Origin: Rhodanobacter denitrificans
GTDB lineage: Bacteria; Pseudomonadota; Gammaproteobacteria; Xanthomonadales; Rhodanobacteraceae
NCBI GenBank assembly: GCA_017848855.1
Contig: JAFIHF010000040.1
Span: 1-42,056 of the forward strand
Direction of reading: 5' to 3'
DNA: 42,056 nt
A model generated the notes under the pieces. The model was not told the DNA's origin and did no database searches. It worked only from the letters and a program-made list of their open reading frames with translations. A program made the position numbers and the translations under genes. Shown here piece by piece: positions 29,734 through 38,688 of the stretch (position 1 is its first letter; every line of letters starts with the position of its first letter).

Positions 29734-31626
29734 TCAGCCCGCGCTGGCGAGGCTGGCGCCGGCGAGTTGCGGGAAGCGGGTGCGGATCGCGTGGCGGATG
29801 CCGGGCAGGTCGAGGCCGGCCATGCTCAGCACTTCCTCGCGGCTGCCGTGTTCCAGATAGACGTCCGGAAGGCCGAGGTGGAGGATCGGCTTGACGATGC
29901 CGTGCGCGGCGAGGCATTCGGCCACGGCGCTGCCGGCGCCGCCGGCGATCGCGTTGTCTTCCAGCGTGACGAAGGCGTCGTGGGTCTTCGCCAGCTCCAC
30001 GATCAGCGCCTCGTCCAGCGGCTTCACGAAGCGCATGTTGACGAGCGTGGCGTCGAGCTCGCCGGCGATCACCGCGGCGGGCGCCAGCATCGCGCCGAAG
30101 CTGAGCAGGGCGAGACCGTGGCCACGGCGGCGCAGTTCGGCCTTGCCGATCGGCAGGGTGTCGAGCCCGGGGCGGACCGCGATGCCGGGGCCGGTGCCGC
30201 GCGGGTAGCGGATCGCGGCGGGGCCGGCGTACTGGTAGCCGGTCGAGAGCATCGTGCGGCATTCGTTCTCGTCGGCCGGCGCCATGATCACCATGTTCGG
30301 CAGGCAGCGCAGGAAGCTGAGGTCGAAGCTGCCCGCGTGGGTGGCGCCGTCGGGGCCGACCACGCCGGCGCGATCGATCGCGAAGGTGACGTCGAGGTTC
30401 TGCAGCGCCACGTCGTGGATCGCCTGGTCGTAGGCGCGCTGCAGGAAGGTGGAGTAGATCGCCACCACCGGCTTCGCGCCTTCGCAGGCCATGCCGGCGG
30501 CCAGCGTCACCGCGTGCTGCTCGGCGATCGCCACGTCGAAGTAGCGCTCGGGGTATTCCTTCGAGAAGCGCACCAGGCCCGAGCCTTCGCGCATCGCGGG
30601 CGTGATGCCCAGCAGGCGCTCGTCGGCGGCGGCCTGGTCGCACAGCCAGTCGCCGAACACGTCGGTGTAACTGGGCTTGGCGGGCGCGGCCTTCTTCACC
30701 AGGCCGGCCTCGGGGTCGAACGGGCCGACCGCGTGGTATTCGATCTGCGCCTCTTCGGCCGGGGCGTAGCCCTTGCCCTTGGTGGTGATCACGTGCAGCA
30801 GCTGCGGGCCGGGCAGGTTCTTCACCGTGCGCAGCGCGGCGAGCAGCTGCGGGATGTTGTGGCCGTCGATCGGGCCGGTGTAGTGGAAGCCCAGTTCCTC
30901 GAACAGCGTGCTGGGCACGAACATGCCCTTGGCGTGTTCCTCCCAGCGCTTGAAGAAGCGGCCGGCGAAGGACTGCCGCGGGATCGCGCGCTTGGCCTTC
31001 TCGCGCACCGCGTTGAGCCGGCGGCTGGCCAGCGCGCGCGACATCATGCGGGTCATCGCGCCCACGTTCTCGCTGATCGACATGCCGTTGTCGTTGAACA
31101 CCACCAGCATGTCCGGTTCGGCGTCGCCGCCGTGGTTCAGCGCCTCGAAGGCCATGCCGGCGGTCATCGCGCCGTCGCCGATCACCGCCACGACCTTGCG
31201 CGGGTCGCCCTTGCGCTGCGCGGCGATCGCCATGCCCAGTGCGGCCGAGATCGAGGTGGAGGAGTGGCCCACGCCGAAGGTGTCGTACTCGCTCTCCTCG
31301 CGGCGCGGGAACGGCGCGAGGCCGTCCTTCTTCTTGATCGTGGTGATGCGGTCGCGGCGGCCGGTGAGGATCTTGTGCGGGTAGCACTGGTGGCCCACGT
31401 CCCACACCAGGCGGTCGGTGGGCGTGTCGAATTCGTGGTGCAGCGCCACGGTGAGTTCCACCACGCCCAGCCCCGCGCCGAAGTGGCCGCCGGAACTGGC
31501 CACCGACTCGATCAGGTACTGGCGCAGCTCGTCGGCGACCGCCGGCAGCTCCTCGTCGGGGACGCGGCGCAGGTCGGCCGGCGCCTCGATGGCCGCCAGA
31601 TGGGGGTAGCGTGCAGGATCTTTCAT
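29734..31626 (-). CDS. dxs: 1-deoxy-D-xylulose-5-phosphate synthase
   Basis: A 630-residue thiamine-diphosphate enzyme, the first step of the MEP isoprenoid pathway (pyruvate plus glyceraldehyde 3-phosphate). The TPP motif [20 protein letters not shown] through VVFNDN is present, as are [19 protein letters not shown] with the catalytic His, and [19 protein letters not shown] in the pyrimidine domain. The C-terminal transketolase-like domain ends in [20 protein letters not shown]. Length is typical (about 620-640). It is flanked by the toxin-antitoxin pair downstream and a paired-hairpin repeat upstream; ispA and xseB, often adjacent in other species, are not present here. Confidence 0.97.
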   Translation of the reverse strand: MKDPARYPHLAAIEAPADLRRVPDEELPAVADELRQYLIESVASSGGHFGAGLGVVELTVALHHEFDTPTDRLVWDVGHQCYPHKILTGRRDRITTIKKKDGLAPFPRREESEYDTFGVGHSSTSISAALGMAIAAQRKGDPRKVVAVIGDGAMTAGMAFEALNHGGDAEPDMLVVFNDNGMSISENVGAMTRMMSRALASRRLNAVREKAKRAIPRQSFAGRFFKRWEEHAKGMFVPSTLFEELGFHYTGPIDGHNIPQLLAALRTVKNLPGPQLLHVITTKGKGYAPAEEAQIEYHAVGPFDPEAGLVKKAAPAKPSYTDVFGDWLCDQAAADERLLGITPAMREGSGLVRFSKEYPERYFDVAIAEQHAVTLAAGMACEGAKPVVAIYSTFLQRAYDQAIHDVALQNLDVTFAIDRAGVVGPDGATHAGSFDLSFLRCLPNMVIMAPADENECRTMLSTGYQYAGPAAIRYPRGTGPGIAVRPGLDTLPIGKAELRRRGHGLALLSFGAMLAPAAVIAGELDATLVNMRFVKPLDEALIVELAKTHDAFVTLEDNAIAGGAGSAVAECLAAHGIVKPILHLGLPDVYLEHGSREEVLSMAGLDLPGIRHAIRTRFPQLAGASLASAG

Positions 31627-31717
31627 CCGCCTATTGTTGGACCAGCGGCGGGGCGGGGCAAGGGCGGGGCTCTGGCGGTGCGGGGGCGTTCATATCCTCC
31701 ACATCGCTGCTTTTATT

Positions 31718-31805
31718 CTCGTCATTCCTGCGAAGGCAGGAATCCAGCGACTTTGCTTTCAGTGGTCTACAGGCACTGGATCCCGGTTTTCGCTGGGATG
31801 ACGAG
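31718..31805. repeat. Paired ATTCCCGC-type palindromic element
   Basis: Terminal arms CTCGTCATTCC (31718-31728) and GGGATGACGAG (31795-31805) are inverted copies with one mismatch. The left half contains a perfect hairpin, ATTCCTGC (31724-31731), GAAG, GCAGGAAT (31736-31743). The right half contains an imperfect one around GGATCCCGGTTTTCGCTGGG. About 88 bp, non-coding, between the dxs start and the HNH stop. It looks like a MITE-like element; a solo half is at 18386-18413. The rest of the 196-bp gap holds nothing I recognise. Confidence 0.8.
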
Positions 31806-31822
31806 CCAAAGTCAGGACTCCC

Positions 31823-32422
31823 TCAGCTCATCGCCCGCCGCCTATCGCGCGGCAGGTGGCTGACCAGGAATTCCATCTGGTCGGCCAGGATGTTGCGGTT
31901 GGAGAGGATCAGGTGCTCCACCCAGCTCGGCCGGTAGGGCACGGCCAAGAGCGGCATGTGCGCCTGCTGCGGGGTGCGGTTGCCCTTCCGGAGGTTGCAG
32001 GCGAGGCAGGCGCTGACCACGTTCTCCCACTCGTCGCGGCCGCCCTTGGACACCGGCTGCACGTGGTCGCGGGTCAGTTCGCCGCGGTTGAAGTGCTCGC
32101 CGCAGTACAGGCACAGATGGCGGTCGCGGGCGAACAGCGCACTGTTGGTGAGCGCGGGGGCGGGGTCGATCGCGTGCTCGTGGCAGTGGCCGGTGCTGGC
32201 CACGATCGGGTGCAGGTCAAGCCGGCTCTGCGCGCCGAGCGCGCGGTTGTGGCCGCCGTGCACGGTGAGGCAGGGGTCGCCCAGCGTCCACGCCACCGCG
32301 CCGCGCACGTACAGGCACACGGCGTCCTGCCAGCTGATCCAGTCCAGGATGCGGCCGGCGGCGTCCAGCGACAGCACGCGGGTCGCATACAGGTCGGCCC
32401 GGTTCGTGACTTCCATCAGCAT
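31823..32422 (-). CDS. HNH endonuclease family protein
   Basis: A 199-residue protein with a central HNH module with zinc-binding pairs: CLYC (C104, C107), DHVQP (H120 as the catalytic His), N134 in WENVVSAC and CLAC (C139, C142), followed by NLRKGNRTPQQA. Single-copy chromosomal HNH proteins of this McrA/5-methylcytosine-nuclease-like style are common in proteobacteria and their role is unclear. The N-terminal 95 residues (RVLSLDAAGRILDWISWQDAV) are conserved in these stand-alone versions. GGAAGGA lies 8 bases before the ATG at 32422. No modification methylase is nearby, so it is not an obvious restriction system. It is divergent from the SapC-family gene. Confidence 0.88.
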   Translation of the reverse strand: MLMEVTNRADLYATRVLSLDAAGRILDWISWQDAVCLYVRGAVAWTLGDPCLTVHGGHNRALGAQSRLDLHPIVASTGHCHEHAIDPAPALTNSALFARDRHLCLYCGEHFNRGELTRDHVQPVSKGGRDEWENVVSACLACNLRKGNRTPQQAHMPLLAVPYRPSWVEHLILSNRNILADQMEFLVSHLPRDRRRAMS

Positions 32423-32687
32423 GCGGATCGTCCTTCCTCATCAGAAAGAGCGCTGCGGCCATGCAACGGTGCTCGGATTGCATTGCAGCATAGAACAAAA
32501 TATTGAAGCGTGCGGCCATGGATGGCCGCCCGTTTGATCCTGCGATCAGGGACGATCGCAAAAGTGCAGGTAAGTCTTTGCGGTCAAGCAGATAGGCCCC
32601 GGCCCTCGGAATTCGCGGGCAGGCGCGGGCGCTGATATAGTGATCGTTCATCTGTAGACCCGACGCCGGGTTTGGGAGGGGAAGCCG

Positions 32688-32735
32688 ATGGTGGCAACCC
32701 CGGCACGGCGGGGCAGAGGTAAACGACGTGGCTGA
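32688..32735 (+). CDS. Possible 15-codon basic leader peptide overlapping sapC
   Basis: An ATG at 32688, preceded by the purine run GGGAGGGGAAG, opens a frame encoding MVATPARRGRGKRRG. Its TGA (32733-32735) lies just inside the SapC-family gene, overlapping its GTG start in another frame. A strong ribosome site and a terminating overlap are what a translationally coupled leader would look like. It is too short to judge from sequence alone, and the same purine run could simply be coincidence. The remaining upstream gap (32423-32680) holds a small hairpin (ACCCGACGCCGGGT) and a TATAGT at 32636-32641 with no clear -35. Confidence 0.35.
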   Translation: MVATPARRGRGKRRG

Positions 32736-33504
32736 AGTTCTTTTCTACGAGCGCCCGGTGCCGCTCAACCGTACCGAACACAAGGATCTGCGCCTGAAGC
32801 CGATCCCGAACATGAAGTTCGCGCTGGGCGCGCATTCGGTGCCGCTCACCGGCGTGGAGTTCGGCCTGGCCGCGCGCGACCTGCCGATCGTGTTCGCCGG
32901 CAACGACCTCGCCGACGCCGGCCCGGTGGCGCTGCTCGGCCTGCGCCAGAACGAGAACCTGTTCGTCGATGCCGAAGGCCAGTGGGCGCCGAACGTCTAC
33001 ATCCCCGCCTTCGTGCGCCGCTACCCGTTCGTGCTGGCCGAGAAGCCGGCCGGCCAGGAAGGCGACGACTTCGCCGTGTTCCTCGACGAAGGCTACGAAG
33101 GCTTCGGCACCGCCGAAGGCGACCGCCTGTTCAACGAGGACGGCACCGACACCGAAATGCTGACCCGCGCCGTGGGCTTCCTCGGCGAGTTCCAGCAGCA
33201 CGTGGCGCGCACCCGCTGGTTCATGGAACAGCTGCGCAAGCACAACCTGCTCGAAGCCCGCAACATGAGCATGCGCAAGGGCGCGCCGGACAGCCCGGAC
33301 GGCCGCGTGATCAACCTCAACGGCCTGTTCGTGGTCAACGAGGAAAAGCTGCGCCAGCTCGACGAGAAGGCCGCGCAGGAACTCCTGCGCGAAGGCGTGC
33401 TCGGCTGGATCTACGCGCACCTGATGTCGCTCAACAACATCGACCGCCTGGGCCAGCGCCTGGGTGAACGCGAGCAGGCCGAGGAAGGCGCTGCCCGCAA
33501 CTGA
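32728..33504 (+). CDS. SapC-family protein
   Basis: A 258-residue soluble protein of the SapC family: FYERPVPLNRTEHKDLRLKP, HSVPLTGVEFGLAARDLPIVF, LLGLRQNENLFVDAEGQWAP and YIPAFVRRYPFVLAE are family blocks. The family is named after a Campylobacter S-layer gene-cluster protein, but its biochemical role is unknown; in Xanthomonadales and Sphingomonads it is often next to TonB-dependent receptors. Here it stands alone. The start is a GTG at 32728 with GAGGT 8 bases upstream. There is no signal peptide. It ends in a strong intrinsic terminator. Confidence 0.88.
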   Translation: MAEVLFYERPVPLNRTEHKDLRLKPIPNMKFALGAHSVPLTGVEFGLAARDLPIVFAGNDLADAGPVALLGLRQNENLFVDAEGQWAPNVYIPAFVRRYPFVLAEKPAGQEGDDFAVFLDEGYEGFGTAEGDRLFNEDGTDTEMLTRAVGFLGEFQQHVARTRWFMEQLRKHNLLEARNMSMRKGAPDSPDGRVINLNGLFVVNEEKLRQLDEKAAQELLREGVLGWIYAHLMSLNNIDRLGQRLGEREQAEEGAARN

Positions 33505-33526
33505 GGCAGATAGCGTCTCGTGATTG

Positions 33527-33566
33527 AAAACGCCGCGACGGGCAACCGTCGCGGCGTTTTCGTTTG
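33527..33566 (+). terminator. Intrinsic terminator of the SapC-family gene
   Basis: A perfect 15-bp stem, AAAACGCCGCGACGG (33527-33541) and CCGTCGCGGCGTTTT (33546-33560), with loop GCAA, followed by CGTTTGG. The A-run and T-run at its base allow bidirectional termination. It starts 22 bases after the stop. Confidence 0.9.
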
Positions 33567-33650
33567 GTCCAGCACCGCGCTTGCGGCGTCACAGGGGCTC
33601 CGGGTGAAGCAGCGCGCTTCGCGCGCAGAAGCAACAGCACCCCACCCCAG

Positions 33651-34126
33651 CCCTCCCCTGCATGCAGGGGAGGGAGCGAAAGCCCGCACGCTCGCGACGC
33701 TTCGCTTTGGCCTTGGCTTCTGGCGTGCACGATGCGCGCCTGCACTTCCGGGGCCCCTCGGCGGCGGTGAGGCGTGGACGACAAGGCCGCGCAGCGGGCA
33801 TCGCCAAGGATGGCGATGCCTTTTCGACCGGGCAGGAAGCCCGGCCGAAAAGCCCGGCCACGGCTCACGGACTTTCCGTCCATGGATGGACGGAAAGCGC
33901 CACCGCGGGGTGTCGTTTCCTCTTGGTTACTTCTCCTTTGGACAAGCAAAGGAGAAGTAACTCGGGCGCCGGCAGGCGCACGAAACCGCTTTGAATCTCG
34001 CGAAAGCGTAAAGACAAAAGCAGCCCCCTCACCCCAACCCTCTCCCCCAACGATGTTGGGGGAGAGGGGGAGTGGCAAGGTTGGGGGAGAGGGAGAACGG
34101 CAAGCGGGAGAGGGAGAACGGCAAGC
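33651..34126. repeat. Multi-hairpin repeat array between sapC and the ester hydrolase gene
   Basis: A 476-bp non-coding array of perfect or near-perfect palindromes. In order: a 24-bp palindrome at 33651-33674 (CCCTCCCCTGCA half); GGCATCGCCA/TGGCGATGCC (33797-33820); TTTTCG...CGAAAA around CCGGGC/GCCCGG (33821-33851); CTTTCCGTCCA/TGGACGGAAAG (33872-33897); GTTACTTCTCCTTTG and its inverted copy (33926-33961); CCCTCTCCCCCAAC/GTTGGGGGAGAGGG (34038-34068). It ends with two tandem 21-base units at 34085-34105 and 34106-34126. Open frames here are low-complexity artefacts. Similar arrays are familiar from Xanthomonadales intergenic regions. Confidence 0.8.
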
Positions 34127-34138
34127 GAGCCGGGCGCC

Positions 34139-36100
34139 TCAGCGCCCCACCACCGGCAACGCGATGTAGCTGGCTTCCCCCGGCGCGTGGTAGACGCGCT
34201 GCGTGGCCTTCACGTAATCCGCCGGCCTGGCCTCGAAGATGCTGGACACGAAGGTCTGCGGGTTGCGGTCGTACAGCGGGAACCAGCTCGACTGCACCTG
34301 CACCATGATGCGGTGGCCGGGCAGGAACACGTGGTTGGCGGCGGGCAGGTCGAAGCGGTAGGCGAGCGGCTGGTTCGCGGCCAGCGCTTCGGGTTTGTCC
34401 CAGCCGTTGCGGTAGCGGCCGCGGAAGATGTCCATCGCCACCGCGAGCTGGTAGCCGCCCATCTCCGGCTGCTCGGCCACCTGGTCGGGGTAGACGTCGA
34501 TCAGCTTCACCACCCAGTCGCTGTCGCTGCCGCTGGTGGAGGCGACCAGGTGCACCACCGGCGCGCCGGCGATGGTCAGCGGCGCGGTGAGCGGTGCGGT
34601 TTCGTAGCTGAGCACGTCGGTGCGGCCGGAGGCTTCGCGCTGGTCGTCCACCAGCCACTGCGACCAGGTGAGGCCGTGCTCGTAGCCGATCGGCTGGATC
34701 GGCCGCGCGCGGAACGGCACCGGGTGCGCGGGATCGGAGACGTATTCGTCCCAGGCGTTGCCGCCGGTGGGCGCGTCGAAGCCGAGCTGCATGCCCGGCT
34801 GCAGGTACAGCGCGCGATCCTTGTGGGCGCAGCCGCTGTCGCAGGCCAGCGGCCAGCGTTCCAGCCGCTGCCAGCGGTTGCTGCCGGTCTGGAACGCGGT
34901 GACCGGGGCGAGGCCCGCCTTCGGCGCGCCGTCCTTCAGGTACTGCGCGAGGAACGGACGCAGGATGTGCTCGCGGAAGTACTTCGCGGTGTCGCTGCCG
35001 AAGCGGATCGCGCCGAGCGCGCTGCCTTCCTCGATCTCCTGGCCGTGATGCCACGGACCCAGCACCAGCTTCACCATGTCGCCGCGCTGGTCCTTCGGCT
35101 TGATCGCGCGATACACGGCGAGGTCGCCGTAGATATCCTCCTGGTCCCACAGGCTGTGCACCAGCATCACCGGCACGCTGAGCGGCTGCGCGGCAAGCAG
35201 CTTGTCCATCGCCTGCTGCTGCCAGAACGCGTCGTAGGCGGGATGCGCGAGCAGCTTGTTCCAGAAGCCGAGCTGCCGCATGCCGTAGGTGTCGCCCATC
35301 GCGCCGGCCGAGCCGTAGTGCATGAACAGGTCGTACTCGTCGTGGTAGTTCGTCCACCACTTGTACTTGTTGTCGCGGCTGGCCTCCTGCTCGTAGATGT
35401 AGCTGAGGTTCTGCTGGCGGAACGCGCCGTGGTGGAACCAGTCGTCGCCCATCCAGCCGTCCACCATCGGGTTCATCGGCACCGCGGCCTTCAGCGCGGG
35501 ATGCGGATGCACCAGCGACATCAGCGGCTCGAAGCCGTCGTAGGAGATGCCGATGGTGGCGACGCGTCCGTTCGATTCGGGCAGGTTCTTCACCAGCCAG
35601 TCGATGGTGTCGTACGTGTCGGTGGCGTCGTCCACCGGCGTGGGGTTGAGCGGGCCGTGCACCGGGCGGTTCATCACGTAGTCGCCTTCGGAGCCGTACT
35701 TGCCGCGGATGTCCTGGATCACGCGGATGTAGCCGTCCTCCGCGATCACGTCGGCGGCGTTGTCGTAGCCTTCCAGCAGCGGTTCGAGATGGCCGCTCAT
35801 GTGGTTGTGGGTGAGCTGGTGGGCGTCGTAGGGCGTGCGCGTGAGCACGATGCCGGCGTGCTGCGCGTCCTTCGGGATCAGGATCACGGTGTAAAGCTTC
35901 ACGCCGTCGCGCATCGGGATCATCACGTCGCGCTCGACGTAATCGAAGCTGCCCGTGGCCGGCTGGAAGCTGGCCGGCGTTTCGCTGGGATAGTCGGGAT
36001 ATTTCGGTGTCGCGTCCTGCGCGGGCAGCGCACCACTGGCGGCGAGCAGGCAGGCGAACAGCGCGGTCCGCAGCCCTGTAGCGATCCGGTGTGATCTCAT
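34139..36100 (-). CDS. Exported CocE/NonD hydrolase, alpha-amino-acid ester hydrolase type
   Basis: A 653-residue serine hydrolase with a signal peptide (ATGLRTALFACLLAASGALPAQD). The nucleophile elbow GISYDG puts Ser at 186. LWDQEDIYG gives Asp319 and GPWHHGQ gives His352. The Ser-Asp and Asp-His spacings (133 and 33) equal those I recall for the Xanthomonas alpha-amino-acid ester hydrolase (S174, D307, H340), so this specific subgroup is likely. Such enzymes hydrolyse or transfer alpha-amino acyl groups, including beta-lactam side chains. A C-terminal jelly-roll domain (about 435-650) is typical. It is divergent from the efflux operon with a 102-bp shared promoter region. The natural substrate is unknown. 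Confidence 0.92.
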   Translation of the reverse strand: MRSHRIATGLRTALFACLLAASGALPAQDATPKYPDYPSETPASFQPATGSFDYVERDVMIPMRDGVKLYTVILIPKDAQHAGIVLTRTPYDAHQLTHNHMSGHLEPLLEGYDNAADVIAEDGYIRVIQDIRGKYGSEGDYVMNRPVHGPLNPTPVDDATDTYDTIDWLVKNLPESNGRVATIGISYDGFEPLMSLVHPHPALKAAVPMNPMVDGWMGDDWFHHGAFRQQNLSYIYEQEASRDNKYKWWTNYHDEYDLFMHYGSAGAMGDTYGMRQLGFWNKLLAHPAYDAFWQQQAMDKLLAAQPLSVPVMLVHSLWDQEDIYGDLAVYRAIKPKDQRGDMVKLVLGPWHHGQEIEEGSALGAIRFGSDTAKYFREHILRPFLAQYLKDGAPKAGLAPVTAFQTGSNRWQRLERWPLACDSGCAHKDRALYLQPGMQLGFDAPTGGNAWDEYVSDPAHPVPFRARPIQPIGYEHGLTWSQWLVDDQREASGRTDVLSYETAPLTAPLTIAGAPVVHLVASTSGSDSDWVVKLIDVYPDQVAEQPEMGGYQLAVAMDIFRGRYRNGWDKPEALAANQPLAYRFDLPAANHVFLPGHRIMVQVQSSWFPLYDRNPQTFVSSIFEARPADYVKATQRVYHAPGEASYIALPVVGR

Positions 36101-36202
36101 GGCGATCGACTCCCCTCTTGGACAGGCTGGCGCAGCTTACTGCGCATAGCCAGGTGCGGCCACGATAAGAAAGCGCTAAGCGCGTGCCGGCAAGCTGTAC
36201 CC

Positions 36203-37588
36203 ATGATCCTCGACGCTCGGCTACCAACGTTCACTCGCGCCGGGTTGCTGGCGACCGCCGTGGCCACGCTGTTGTGCGCTTGCGCCACCTACCATCCGTT
36301 GCCGCTGGGCCATGGCGAAGGCGCCGCCAGCGCCACGCGACTCAGCGTGCCGGCCAGCGCGATGCCGCTGCCGGAACTGGCCGCCCATCGCTTCGATCCC
36401 ACCGACGGCCTCGACGTCACCGAGGTGGCAATGCTGGCGGTGGCGAACAGCCCCGACCTCAAGGTGCAGCGCGACGCGCTCGGCATCGCCCGCGCGCAGG
36501 CGTTCGCCGCGGGGCTGCTGCCCGATCCGCAGCTGAGTTTCGGCGCGGATTTTCCGCACAATTCCGGCGGCGGCCTCACCAAGGCCTACAACCTCGGCCT
36601 CAGCGAGGACGTGAGCGCCTTGCTGCTGCGCTCCTCGCGCAAGCGCGCGGCGAATGCGCAGGCGGAGCAGGTGAACCTCGACCTGCTGTGGGCGGAATGG
36701 CAGACCATCGCACAGGCGCGGTTGCTGTTCGACCAGGTGCAGAGCCTGCGTGCGCAGCAGGTCGAGCTGGATGCCGAAGTGCAGGCCCTGGCGCCGGTGG
36801 ACCAGGCGGTGCAGGCCGCGCTCGCCGCGGGCAACCTCAACTACGACGGCGCCAGCGCGGGGCTCAACGCGATGGCCGACGCGCGCAAGCGCGCGAGCGA
36901 CAACGCGGTGGCCCTGCACCAGGCCGAAGCCGACCTGCGCCAGCTGCTGGGCCTTGCGCCCAGCGCGCCGCTGGAATTGGTGGGCGCGCCCTACCAGGTC
37001 GATCCCGACGCCATGCAATTGCAGTCGGCGCTGGCCGACCTGCCGAAGCGGCGCCCCGACCTGCTCGCGCTGCAAGCCGGCTACCGCGCGCAGGAGGCGA
37101 CGCTGCGCGGCGCGATCCTCGCACAGTTCCCCGCGATCAGCGTGGGCCTCACCCGCGCGCGCGACACCAGCAACATCACCACCAACGGTTTCAGCATTGG
37201 CATCACGCTGCCGCTGTTCGACCGCAACCGCGGCAACATCGCGATCGAAACCGCCACCCGCCAGCAGCTGAGGGACGACTACGACGCGCGCCTGCTGGCC
37301 ACGCGCGGCGACCTGCAGCGCCTTGCCGCCGACCTCGCCACGCTGGACCGGCAGCAGGCGGCGCAGGCCGAACACGCGCAGCGCCTCGATGCGGCGCGCA
37401 GCGCCGCCGAGCGGGCGTGGAAGCAGGGCCTGCTCGACTGGCCGACCTATCTCGCGATCCGCGGCAATGCGCTGGGCGCCGACATGGACCTGCTCGCGTT
37501 GAAGCAGGCACGCTCCACCGCCGCGATCGCGCTGGAAGCCCTGCTCGGCCGCACCGACTTCGTCATGCAACGGACGTCCAAACGATGA
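36203..37588 (+). CDS. TolC-family outer-membrane efflux lipoprotein
   Basis: A 461-residue outer-membrane channel subunit. The N-terminal signal ends in a lipobox-like LCAC (Cys27), so it should be lipidated as in OprM/CusC-type factors. Repeated helical hairpins characteristic of TolC appear in two halves (about 75-265 and 280-450), for example NSPDLKVQRDALGIARAQAF, LPDPQLSFGADFP and ITLPLFDRNRGNIAIETATR. The PLFDRNRG motif is typical of CusC/CzcC-like proteins. It is the first gene of the efflux operon. Its stop overlaps the adaptor start as ATGA. Confidence 0.92.
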   Translation: MILDARLPTFTRAGLLATAVATLLCACATYHPLPLGHGEGAASATRLSVPASAMPLPELAAHRFDPTDGLDVTEVAMLAVANSPDLKVQRDALGIARAQAFAAGLLPDPQLSFGADFPHNSGGGLTKAYNLGLSEDVSALLLRSSRKRAANAQAEQVNLDLLWAEWQTIAQARLLFDQVQSLRAQQVELDAEVQALAPVDQAVQAALAAGNLNYDGASAGLNAMADARKRASDNAVALHQAEADLRQLLGLAPSAPLELVGAPYQVDPDAMQLQSALADLPKRRPDLLALQAGYRAQEATLRGAILAQFPAISVGLTRARDTSNITTNGFSIGITLPLFDRNRGNIAIETATRQQLRDDYDARLLATRGDLQRLAADLATLDRQQAAQAEHAQRLDAARSAAERAWKQGLLDWPTYLAIRGNALGADMDLLALKQARSTAAIALEALLGRTDFVMQRTSKR

Positions 37589-38688
37589 AACAGGTTTTTC
37601 TCGCGCGCTGTGCCGCGCTGGCCGTCGCGGCCCTGCTGCTGGCCGCCTGCGGCAAGGGCGGCGACGACGAGGGCCAGGCCGACGAGGCCAAGGGCGTGGC
37701 GCTGGTGACCACGGCGATGCCGGTGCAGCGCAGCTTCCACGACAGCGTGGAAGCCTGGGGCAGCGCGGTGGCCGATCCGCATGCCGCGCGGGCGATCAGC
37801 CTCGCGCACGGCGGCCAGGTGGTCGCGCTCGCGGTGAGCGCGGGGCAGACGGTGAAGCGCGGCCAGCCGCTCTTGACGGTCGCGCCCGATCCGGTGGCGC
37901 GCAGCGCGTACCAGCAGGCGCAGAGCGCGGCGACGCTGGCGCAGGGCGAGCTGCAGCGCACCGAACAACTGCTCGCGCAGCACCTGGCCACGCAATCGCA
38001 GCTGGCCGCGGCGCGCAAGGCGCTGGCCGACGCGCAATCCGCGCTGGCGGCGCAGCGCGCGCTGGGCGGCGGCGACGCGCAGGAAGCCGTGGCCGCGCCG
38101 GACGACGGCGTGGTCACCGCGGTGTCGGTGGGGCTGGGCGAGCGTTTCGCCGCGAACGCGCCGCTGCTGGCCTTCATGCCCGCGCATGCGCTGATCGCCG
38201 CGCTGGGCGTGCAGCCCGACGCCGGCGCGCGGCTGCGCGTGGGCATGCCGGTGCAGCTGCACGGCGTGTACGGCGAGGCGCCGTCCTTCGCCGGCAAGCT
38301 GAGCATGGTGGGCCGCGCGGTCGATCCGCAGAGCCATCTGCTGCCGGTGCAGGCCGAGCTGCCCGCCGCTGCCGGTGCCGCGCTGGTGGCCGGCGCGGCA
38401 TTGGAAGCCGCGATCGAAAGCGACAGCTACACCGCCTGGGCGGTGCCGCGTGCGGCGGTGCTGCACGACGAGCAAGGCGCCTACCTGTTCCAGCTCGACC
38501 ACGGCAAGGCGCATCGCGTGGACGTGCAACTGCGCCAGCCGGCCGGCGACACCGTGGGCGTGCTCGGCCAGCTCGATGCGAAGCTGCCGGTGATCGTGCA
38601 AGGCGCCTACGAGGTGGACGACGGCGCCGCGGTGCGCACGGGTGACAGCAAGCCCGGCGACAAGGCCGACAGCGAGCCCAAGCCGTGA
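37585..38688 (+). CDS. RND efflux periplasmic adaptor lipoprotein
   Basis: A 367-residue membrane-fusion protein. The lipobox LLAAC places lipidation at Cys22. A biotinyl-lipoyl-like domain (ISLAHGGQVVALAVSAGQTVKRGQPLL and AAPDDGVVTAVSVGLGERF) flanks a helical hairpin (about 110-155, YQQAQSAATLAQGELQRTEQ). Beta-barrel and membrane-proximal domains follow, and the tail is charged (TGDSKPGDKADSEPKP). It has neither the extended His-rich region of metal-specific CusB nor a long CzcB insert. It overlaps tolC-like and permease genes by 4 bases on each side (ATGA, GTGA), so the three are coupled. Confidence 0.92.
   Translation: MKQVFLARCAALAVAALLLAACGKGGDDEGQADEAKGVALVTTAMPVQRSFHDSVEAWGSAVADPHAARAISLAHGGQVVALAVSAGQTVKRGQPLLTVAPDPVARSAYQQAQSAATLAQGELQRTEQLLAQHLATQSQLAAARKALADAQSALAAQRALGGGDAQEAVAAPDDGVVTAVSVGLGERFAANAPLLAFMPAHALIAALGVQPDAGARLRVGMPVQLHGVYGEAPSFAGKLSMVGRAVDPQSHLLPVQAELPAAAGAALVAGAALEAAIESDSYTAWAVPRAAVLHDEQGAYLFQLDHGKAHRVDVQLRQPAGDTVGVLGQLDAKLPVIVQGAYEVDDGAAVRTGDSKPGDKADSEPKP

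Noticed and set aside
33431-34078. Possible small proteins in the 33.5-34.1 kb gap on either strand
   Set aside because: The translations follow the palindromic repeats (for example, SMDGK-type phrases from the TCCATGGATGGA hairpin), have no ribosome sites and overlap one another. They are read as repeat DNA.
33527-34126. CRISPR array among the repeats
   Set aside because: The palindromes differ from one another and there are no regularly spaced identical repeats with unique spacers. No cas genes are present.
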